Shown here one piece after another: positions 57,853 to 64,000 of a stretch of DNA of 64,000 bases. The stretch comes from Streptosporangium lutulentum. Lineage in GTDB: Bacteria > Actinomycetota > Actinomycetes > Streptosporangiales > Streptosporangiaceae. Position 1 is the first letter of the stretch. Each line of letters begins with the position of its first letter. The stretch spans positions 9,238,001 to 9,302,000 of the forward strand of contig NZ_JAUSQU010000001.1 in assembly GCF_030811455.1 (NCBI RefSeq), given 5' to 3'. The notes below the pieces were generated by a model. The model saw only the letters and a program-made list of their open reading frames with translations, made no database searches and was not told the DNA's origin. The position numbers and the translations under genes are program-made.

Positions 57853-59265
57853 ATGCACGGCAAAAATGGACAAAAGCAGACATTTCTTAACCCCTCTGGA
57901 TTCTTTAGTCGTTCACGCACGGTCGCGCCTCCGACCTGGAGCCGCTGGCTGGTTCCTCCAGCGGCGCTTTCGGTACACCTGGCCATAGGCCAGGCCTACT
58001 CGTGGAGCGTGTTCAAACAGCCCCTCGAAGGGGCCTTCCAGCTTTCGGGCACGGCCAGTGCCCTGCCGTTCCAGCTGGGCATCGTCATGCTCGGCCTCTC
58101 GGCCGCCTTCGGGGGGACACTGGTCGAGCGCAACGGCCCGCGCTGGGCGATGTTCATCTCGATGGTCTGCTTCGCCTCGGGCTTCCTGATCTCCTCGCTC
58201 GGGGTGGCCGTCGGGCAGTACTGGCTGGTCGTCCTCGGATACGGGTTCGTGGGCGGGATCGGCCTCGGCATCGGCTACATCTCGCCGGTCTCCACCCTGA
58301 TGAAGTGGTTCCCCGACCGGCCGGGCATGGCCACGGGCATTGCGATCATGGGATTCGGCGGAGGCGCGCTCATCGCCTCGCCGTGGTCCACCGAGATGCT
58401 GAGCGCCTTCGGCGCCGACGCGAGCGGGATATCGCGCGCGTTCCTGGTGCACGGCCTGGTCTACGCGGTCTTCATGTCGATGGGCGTGTTCCTGGTCCGG
58501 GTCCCGGCGGAAGGCTGGCGCCCTCCCGGCTGGGACCCGGCCAAGACCGCCGTGCGATCACTGGTCACCACCGCCAACGTCTCGGCGCGCAACGCGATCC
58601 GCACCCCGCAGTTCTGGTGCCTGTGGGTCGTCCTGTGCTTCAACGTCACCGCGGGCATCGGCATCCTGGAGAAGGCCGCCCCCATGATCGGTGACTTCTT
58701 CGAGAACACGTCCACGCCGATCGCGGCCGGCGCCGCGGCCGGGTTCGTGGCCCTGCTGTCGCTGGCGAACATGGCGGGGCGCATCGTGTGGTCCTCGACC
58801 TCGGACGTGATCGGCCGGAAGAACATGTACCGCGTCTACCTCGGCGTGGGCGCCCTGTTCTACCTGGTGATCGCGCTGGCCGGAGACTCCTCCACGCCCC
58901 TGTTCATCGTCTGCGCGATGGGCATCCTGTCCTTCTACGGCGGAGGGTTCGCCACCGTCCCGGCGTACCTGAAGGACCTGTTCGGCACCTACCAGGTGGG
59001 CGCCATCCACGGCCGGCTGCTGACCGCCTGGTCGACCGCGGGCGTCCTCGGCCCGTTGATCGTCAACGCGGTCGCCGACTCGCAGGAGGCCGCCGGCAGG
59101 TCCGGGCCCTCGCTGTACACGCTGTCCCTGTACATCATGATCGGATTGCTGGCGGTGGGCTTCCTGGCCAACGAGCTGATCCGTCCGGTGAAGTCCATCT
59201 ATCACGAACCACCGGCCGAAGAGGTCGGTCAGCAGGGGCCGCTGGCCATGAGAGGAGAGGCGTGA
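57853..59265 (+). CDS. OFA-family MFS transporter (oxalate/formate antiporter-like)
   Basis: The 470-residue protein has twelve membrane helices. The first helix region (VPPAALSVHLAIGQAYSWSVFKQPLE) and the loops LVERNGPRWAMFIS, GIGLGIGYISPVSTLMKWFPDRPGMATGIAIMGFGGGA and GRIVWSSTSDVIGRKNMYR are typical of the oxalate/formate antiporter family, which exchanges small carboxylates. An ATG at 57853 is chosen over a GTG at 57829; neither has an ideal RBS. It is coupled to a 43-residue partner gene by a one-base overlap. Substrate is unknown; no oxalate enzymes are nearby. Confidence 0.9.
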   Translation: MHGKNGQKQTFLNPSGFFSRSRTVAPPTWSRWLVPPAALSVHLAIGQAYSWSVFKQPLEGAFQLSGTASALPFQLGIVMLGLSAAFGGTLVERNGPRWAMFISMVCFASGFLISSLGVAVGQYWLVVLGYGFVGGIGLGIGYISPVSTLMKWFPDRPGMATGIAIMGFGGGALIASPWSTEMLSAFGADASGISRAFLVHGLVYAVFMSMGVFLVRVPAEGWRPPGWDPAKTAVRSLVTTANVSARNAIRTPQFWCLWVVLCFNVTAGIGILEKAAPMIGDFFENTSTPIAAGAAAGFVALLSLANMAGRIVWSSTSDVIGRKNMYRVYLGVGALFYLVIALAGDSSTPLFIVCAMGILSFYGGGFATVPAYLKDLFGTYQVGAIHGRLLTAWSTAGVLGPLIVNAVADSQEAAGRSGPSLYTLSLYIMIGLLAVGFLANELIRPVKSIYHEPPAEEVGQQGPLAMRGEA

Positions 59266-59396
59266 TGGCAGACGGCCAGAAGACGACCACCGGGTTCAAC
59301 CCTTTGATGGTGCTGGTCTGGGCGTGGGTCGGGTTGCCCTTCGCCTACGGGGTCTACGAGCTCGTCCAGAAGGTCACCCAGCTGTTCGGCGGCTGA
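59265..59396 (+). CDS. 43-residue OFA transporter small subunit
   Basis: The ATG overlaps the transporter stop (TGATG) and has GAGGAGAGG upstream. The product, with a polar start and a single membrane segment (NPLMVLVWAWVGLPFAYGVYELVQKV), matches what I recall as the MFS transporter small subunit that accompanies OFA-family genes. It probably binds the transporter in the membrane. Its small size makes it easy to miss. Confidence 0.8.
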   Translation: MADGQKTTTGFNPLMVLVWAWVGLPFAYGVYELVQKVTQLFGG

Positions 59397-59444
59397 CCAC
59401 GGCAGGCGGCGACGGTGCGTCCGCCCGGCCGGCGAGCTGCGGCT

Positions 59445-59828
59445 TCACATCGTGTCCCTGTCGAGGGTGGGCAGGGACGACCCGAAGTCGGTCTCGGGGT
59501 TGAGCAACTGCTCGATGTCGACGCCTTCGGGTACGAATGGGGCCATCAGCTTGTGCGTCTGCGCGGTCACATCCGCCGTCGCCGCCTGGATCTGCTCCAT
59601 GATCGACGCGGAGATCTCCGACGCGGACAGCTTCTTCGTGATGCGCACGTCCAGGTCTATGCGCGTGATGCGGCCCTGCGGTCCCGCTTTCACGGTCACC
59701 AGGCCGTCCTTCGAGGTCGCCGTGGCCTCCACCTCGCGGAGCACGGCGTAGGCCTCGCGCATCCGGACGGCCTGCTTGTTGTACTCCTCGATCATCGCAT
59801 CGAGCTGTGAGTGCAGTTCCTCGTGCAC
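59445..59828 (-). CDS. YbaB/EbfC-like protein
   Basis: The 127-residue protein has a long N-terminal helix (HSQLDAMIEEYNKQAVRMREAYAVLREVEATATSKDGLV), a strand hairpin (TVKAGPQGRITRIDLDVR) and a C-terminal helix, as in YbaB/EbfC. In actinomycetes such proteins often sit beside WXG100-type proteins and giant secreted proteins of ESX-like loci. GAGGAGA nine bases before the GTG at 59828 fixes the start. It follows the giant FHA gene by 93 bp on the same strand, so they may be co-expressed. Confidence 0.85.
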   Translation of the reverse strand: MHEELHSQLDAMIEEYNKQAVRMREAYAVLREVEATATSKDGLVTVKAGPQGRITRIDLDVRITKKLSASEISASIMEQIQAATADVTAQTHKLMAPFVPEGVDIEQLLNPETDFGSSLPTLDRDTM

Positions 59829-59921
59829 GGCGTCTTCTCCTCGGCCAGCGGTTGATCTTAATGTCGACGCGCAGGACTTTTTCATCCCGGCCCGCGCGCC
59901 TGCTCACGGGTTCCTCTCCGG

Positions 59922-62900
59922 CTACGGGAGGCGCCGCAGCCCCTGCTCAAGCGCGGTTCGCGTCGGCCGCTCCGGGATGAGCGCCTCTTCGTTGCCGCGA
60001 GCGATCGCACCGAGCACCTGGTGAAAAAGGTCTGGACGATCTTGCAAGCCTCGTATTTCAGCGAGTCCCGCCATATGCCCTCGCAAATCGTCCATGCTCT
60101 GAATGCCGCCCCCGAACGCCTTCTGCACCCAGGCCAGTGCGCGCGCCTGACCCTGGTCGAGGCCGCTCAGGTTGAGTCCATCCGCGAGGGCCAGACCGAA
60201 CCACGGATCCGGATCCTGTTTCAGCATGTCCTTCAAGACATCTCGAATGACTGCGTTCGCCGACCTACCCGACACCAGCCCCTGATCGTGGGCCTCCCGG
60301 AACAGCGCGTCCACCAAGTGGGGAGCCAGTGACAGCTCGGGAACGAGCCACCCCCTCGTGCGGTAATCCAACCGCACCCGGTTTTCCGCCGGCACTGCCC
60401 TGTTGATGATGTCCAGCGGATTGGCCTCGCCGCGCACTCCGTCATCGGCGGCCGGCCGATCCCGGTGTTCCGCGGCGGTGTTGAGCCGGTCGAGGAGTTC
60501 CTGTTCGCCGCGAGCCTCGTGTGGCGCGTGGCCGGCGTCCTCCGCCGCCTCATAGGCCTTCAGCACTTCGGCGACGGGGCTGCGGCCTTCCAGTCCCAGA
60601 TCCGAGGCGATCGCGACGAGGTGGTGCCGCCATTCTGGCCCTACGAGGATCCGCTCCACGATGTGGTTCAGGTCTGCCACCTGCCTGTCCGTGGGGTTGC
60701 GGATCCCCTCCCGCTCGGCATATGACCTGCTTACTTCCAGGTCCGCCATGTGCAGGCCGCGGACGAGGCCGGCGGCGTCGCTCGCTTGGAGAACCGGCTC
60801 GTAGCCTTGCTCCACCAAACGCAGGTACTTGTTGATCAGATGCGTGGGATGGCCGCCCATACTGGCGCGCAGTTCGCCGATGGCTCCCGGCGCGGCGGGC
60901 TCCAGTCGCCCACCCGCCAGCTCCGGCCCGGCGAGTTCCGCCAACCGGCCTATGGCGGCGAAGTGCTCGGGCGGGTACAAGCCGATGCTCGTTCCTATCT
61001 TCTCGCCTATCCATAGTCGGCGATCCGGCGCGTCCATGTAGCTTCTGAGCCATTCTGCCGGATTCAACCTGACACGATCGATTGAGGCGTAGGCGCCTCC
61101 CTTGCGCTCCAGGTCCAGGAACGCCTCGATCGTGTCCTTGAAGCCTCGCTCCCGCACCAGTTGATGCATCTCCGAGGGAAGCGCCGTGCCTGTCAGCTCC
61201 TCGAATCCGACCATCATGCTCAGCCGGCCGACCGCCCGCACCTCGAGATTGGTCAGGTCACGCATCCCGGCTTCGGCCACGATCCGCCGGCCCTCGCTCA
61301 GGTGAAGGTTGGTCGACGCGGCGAAGTCCACCAGCGCGTCGCTCAGCCCGTGAGCGTCTCCGCGGGCCAGTGCCTCGGCCGACCAGTTATCGCCCCGATT
61401 CATCGCGCGCACCGCGGTGTCGAACACTCCTCGCCAACCGCCCAGCTCGAACTCGGCGTGGCTCCCAGCCAGGTCGGCGTGGTGCGAGCCTTGGTAGAAG
61501 ACCTTCGAAACCTCGTGCACGTGCCTTGCCTGATCGCGCGACAGGTTGGACAGCCCGAGAGGATCGGCGATCCGTCTGCCAGACCAGTACCCCTGGTCCC
61601 GCGCCAGGTAGCTTTCCATCCCCTCGGCCAGGGCGGTGGGGTCCGTGGCGGTTGTGACGGGCTCGAACTCGTCAACGGTCGCACGTAGATATGCCTCGAC
61701 ACGGACATTGTGGGGCCAGTTGCGGACGAGCCGGCTCAGAGGCTCTTCGGCGAACCGGAAGTCGAACGGGGGGCCGGCCAGGGCGGAGAACCGCCCGACC
61801 AGCCGCGCCTGAGCGGCCGTCAGATCGGACACGCCGAACCGAGCGCCCAGCTCGGAGCCTTGCTGTTCCATCCTCAAGCTCAGGTAACGATCCAGTCCCG
61901 CGGTCAGATCCGCCGGGGTCCGTGCGGAGGAAACCGGCTCGAATCCCTCCCCCATCGCGTCCAGATAACCCCGCACGATCCTGTGGTCGTCCCACTGAGC
62001 GCGCAGCTCGGTCCTCACCTGCCCGCCTCGGGGGATCGACTCTGCCACGCTCCGCAGCTGACGGTCCGACAGCAACACCTCATTGGGAAACTCCGGAGAG
62101 GCGAGGGCCCGCGTCACGCTCGCCTTGCCGAGCCACCGCGGATCGGCATCCATGTACAAGGTCAGGTCGGTGATCAAACTCGAGTGGTCCCTGGCATAGG
62201 CGATCGGGTGTCCTTCGTTGGTCGCCCGCAGATACGCCTCTCCCACCGTCGTGCGGTTGTAACGCGCGATGAGCCTGTCCACCGGGGAATGCTGCGGATT
62301 CGGCCCCCTTACTACCCCTGGCGCCAGCTCGTCGAGCCGTTTGAGCGCCCGCGCCTCGGTATCCGTCAGATCATGCAGACCGAGCCACGCGCCCGCCTCC
62401 CGGCCCTTCGCGATCGGATCCTCCCCGCCGCGCGCGTCCGGGACCCGCGGGTCCCGGCTGAGTGCGTTACGGGGGTCGGACGGGCCTGCGGGTTCGTGAT
62501 GGGACGCCACCACGCTGTCCGGCCGTCCCGCGGACCCGGCCCGCTCGGAGGGTGGAAGTCCGCCGGCCGCCGCCTCGTCTGATGACCGGACACCGTCGGG
62601 GTGGCGGAGCGGCTCTGGGGCGACCTTCGGGTGGCCGGTCTCAGCGGCTGGGCGCTCGCGGGCTGCCGTACCCGTAAGTGAGTCACCCGGAGCGTTTTCC
62701 GGGGTCCGCTGAGAAGGAATGCCTACAGCACTCTCCGTCTTGCTCTGTATGAATTCAAACGAAGGTTTCTTGAATATGTCATGCACCGCACTGGTGAAAT
62801 CGCGCAGGTTCCCTGAACCGTCCCACGCGTCCCGGACTGATTCAGTGACATATCTGATGAAATGGTCGCCTTCGACCAAAGATGGAGGAGCGTCTTTGCG

Positions 62901-64000
62901 CCGCTCATATGAGAACCGACGCAATGCCTCTGCCTGTTCAAACGAAACATCGCGGCCGACGGTGTCCAGGATGCCGCGAATATCGGCAAGCGTGCGGGGG
63001 TTTCCCGTCAACTCGGGGTGCGTGTTGATGAGGTTGACAACTTGCTGGCGGCGGTAGACGTTCCGCAGCTCGGGAGCCACTTCTCGAAGCATTATCCCGG
63101 TAGACGAAATATCTACCCATCTCGTGAATTCGCGGCCCAACCGAAGGGTGTCACCGCTTTTCAGTGGCACTAGTTCACCCGGATTGATCCGCTCACCGTT
63201 GAGCCACGTACCGTTGCTCGAGGCATCACGTATCCACGGTTTTCCATCCGGGCCAAATTCGATCGTGGCGTGATTCCGGGAAATGTCGTTGAACGGATTC
63301 AGATGATCGCTCATCGGGGAGTCGAACCGGCGGCCGATCGGCACCGTCTCGCCCGGACCAACCCGGTAATTCGCGGTAGACGCGGTAGATCCAGCGAAGT
63401 CGAACGTGGTGCCGGTGAACGGCGGTGTAGTGCCTCGTCCCCCGTCGGGGGCAACGGGCCCGGGGCCGTACCCGTCAGGAGGCGGGAAGCGATATACCGT
63501 CGCCGCGGCCTCGGCGGGTCTCTGCTGCAGGACCGCCACCGGCGAACGCTCTCCGGACTGCGCTCGCGCCACAGGGTCACCAGGGGCGGCCGGTCCATCG
63601 GCGGCCTTCGGCGAGGTCCCGTCGGCGTGCACCGGGACTCGTTGATCTGGTACTGGGTGAGTGGTTTCGGTGGTGCGTGTTGTTGTTCCGCTGCCTTGGT
63701 CGGTGGTGCGGGCCGTTGGTTGGCCGTTGTGTTCGGTGGCGGCGGTGGTGCGTGCCGCCGCTTGGCTGGAGTCGGTGGTGCGGGCCGTTGGTTGGCCGTT
63801 GTGTTCGGTGGCGGCGGTGGTGCGTGCCGCCGCTTGGCTGGAGTCGGTGGTGCGTGTTGTTGTCCCGCCGCCCTGGTCGGTGGTGTGGGCCGCTGGCTGG
63901 CGGTTGTGCTCGGTGGCGGCGGCGAGTGATGCTGATTGGCCGTTGGAGTCGGCGGTGTGCGTTGTTGCCGGTTGGCCGTTGTGTTCGGTGGTGGTGGTGC
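59922..64000 (-). CDS. Giant FHA-domain protein with tandem helical modules (N-terminus beyond window)
   Basis: The frame is open to the right edge, so the gene extends beyond it; about 1,358 residues are visible. From the edge: a Thr/Gln/Asn-rich tandem repeat (residues before the GTG at 63632), a short Pro-rich part, an FHA domain (counting from 63632, residues 89-172; IGR, ISRNHATI, SSNGTWLNGE) that should bind phosphothreonine, a Pro-rich linker (about 300-410) and then about eight modules of 90-98 residues (413-1236). Each module has a GL-x-DLT-xx-Q/EAR start and an AYLRA-xx-EGFEPV middle. I do not recognise the module. The layout resembles large actinomycete proteins near YbaB and type VII secretion genes, but that is inference. 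Confidence 0.8.
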   Translation of the reverse strand, partial: TTTTEHNGQPATTHTADSNGQSASLAAATEHNRQPAAHTTDQGGGTTTRTTDSSQAAARTTAATEHNGQPTARTTDSSQAAARTTAATEHNGQPTARTTDQGSGTTTRTTETTHPVPDQRVPVHADGTSPKAADGPAAPGDPVARAQSGERSPVAVLQQRPAEAAATVYRFPPPDGYGPGPVAPDGGRGTTPPFTGTTFDFAGSTASTANYRVGPGETVPIGRRFDSPMSDHLNPFNDISRNHATIEFGPDGKPWIRDASSNGTWLNGERINPGELVPLKSGDTLRLGREFTRWVDISSTGIMLREVAPELRNVYRRQQVVNLINTHPELTGNPRTLADIRGILDTVGRDVSFEQAEALRRFSYERRKDAPPSLVEGDHFIRYVTESVRDAWDGSGNLRDFTSAVHDIFKKPSFEFIQSKTESAVGIPSQRTPENAPGDSLTGTAARERPAAETGHPKVAPEPLRHPDGVRSSDEAAAGGLPPSERAGSAGRPDSVVASHHEPAGPSDPRNALSRDPRVPDARGGEDPIAKGREAGAWLGLHDLTDTEARALKRLDELAPGVVRGPNPQHSPVDRLIARYNRTTVGEAYLRATNEGHPIAYARDHSSLITDLTLYMDADPRWLGKASVTRALASPEFPNEVLLSDRQLRSVAESIPRGGQVRTELRAQWDDHRIVRGYLDAMGEGFEPVSSARTPADLTAGLDRYLSLRMEQQGSELGARFGVSDLTAAQARLVGRFSALAGPPFDFRFAEEPLSRLVRNWPHNVRVEAYLRATVDEFEPVTTATDPTALAEGMESYLARDQGYWSGRRIADPLGLSNLSRDQARHVHEVSKVFYQGSHHADLAGSHAEFELGGWRGVFDTAVRAMNRGDNWSAEALARGDAHGLSDALVDFAASTNLHLSEGRRIVAEAGMRDLTNLEVRAVGRLSMMVGFEELTGTALPSEMHQLVRERGFKDTIEAFLDLERKGGAYASIDRVRLNPAEWLRSYMDAPDRRLWIGEKIGTSIGLYPPEHFAAIGRLAELAGPELAGGRLEPAAPGAIGELRASMGGHPTHLINKYLRLVEQGYEPVLQASDAAGLVRGLHMADLEVSRSYAEREGIRNPTDRQVADLNHIVERILVGPEWRHHLVAIASDLGLEGRSPVAEVLKAYEAAEDAGHAPHEARGEQELLDRLNTAAEHRDRPAADDGVRGEANPLDIINRAVPAENRVRLDYRTRGWLVPELSLAPHLVDALFREAHDQGLVSGRSANAVIRDVLKDMLKQDPDPWFGLALADGLNLSGLDQGQARALAWVQKAFGGGIQSMDDLRGHMAGLAEIRGLQDRPDLFHQVLGAIARGNEEALIPERPTRTALEQGLRRLP
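59925..62396 (-). repeat. About eight diverged protein modules of about 95 residues
   Basis: Module boundaries (numbering from 63632) are about 413-505, 506-596, 597-689, 690-788, 789-879, 880-975, 976-1051 and 1145-1236. The consensus is GL-x-DLT-xxQAR-A, then RL-xx-LAG, AYLRA, EGFEPV, and W-xG-xxI. Divergence at DNA level shows that the duplications are old. Confidence 0.65.
63706..64000 (-). repeat. 72-bp in-frame tandem repeat running off the window
   Basis: Two near-perfect 72-bp units (about 63706-63855), then diverged units to the edge. On the minus strand they encode 24-residue units such as ARTTDSSQAAARTTAATEHN, with no stop codon, so they lengthen the FHA protein N-terminally. Confidence 0.85.

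Overview
The window is high-GC DNA (about 70% by eye) with GTG/TTG starts, ATGA/GTGA gene overlaps, GC-rich hairpin terminators and many secreted hydrolases. This fits a filamentous actinomycete. Gene content (E. coli-type long argG, CAZymes with CBM2 and CBM5/12, PLL-type propellers) makes a Streptosporangiales-like host plausible, but the family is inference. I see no rRNA, tRNA, CRISPR array, prophage or transposase.

Layout. 1-3045: the C-terminal part of an aldo/keto reductase (cut by the window edge), a secreted YVTN-repeat protein and a small cupin with an operator-like promoter. 3152-10159: a proteolysis locus. A TPR-CHAT caspase-like protein faces a cytoplasmic-looking subtilase, an ECF-like sigma factor, a small sigma-linked protein and a matrixin metalloprotease that has an animal-MMP-type cysteine switch and a 7-bladed propeller but no signal peptide. 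10275-17591: three regulator-target pairs, each with visible operators or promoters: Pip/MarR, ECF41 sigma/AhpD-like protein, and an ABC exporter/TetR. 17825-18459: the 3' halves of a TetR gene and a methyltransferase gene, joined by a deletion. 18465-21385: a GntR regulator, an MBL hydrolase and a FadA5-type thiolase with a KstR-type box. 21727-27442: a lipoprotein, a secreted subtilase and a PadR/membrane-protein pair. 27605-33424: a KstR-like regulator divergent from five overlapping or closely spaced genes in the order of the mycobacterial igr operon (chsE2-chsE1-chsH2-chsH1-ltp2), which remove the last steroid side-chain carbons.

34089-36644: two secreted proteins of poorly known function. 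36991-42182: a GH19 chitinase, argG, and a sigma-like protein with a long linker and a C-terminal membrane helix. 42496-45877: a betaine/choline-type ABC importer. 45963-50599: a 9-bp minisatellite, a flavin reductase, and SppA directly behind a secreted subtilase. 50749-55177: a GH18 chitinase and glgB. 55621-57554: a copper amine oxidase apparently split into two overlapping genes. 57853-59396: an OFA-family transporter with a coupled 43-residue partner. 59445-64000: a YbaB-like protein and the C-terminal about 1,360 residues of a giant FHA protein built from about eight diverged helical modules of about 95 residues, running off the window.

The strongest leads are the CHAT/subtilase/sigma/matrixin locus, the giant FHA-module protein, the igr-like steroid cluster with KstR boxes at two sites 7 kb apart, the complete ECF41 circuit with both promoters visible, a palindrome shared by both chitinase promoters at the same position, and the split amine oxidase. 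All functions are read from sequence alone; no database search was possible.
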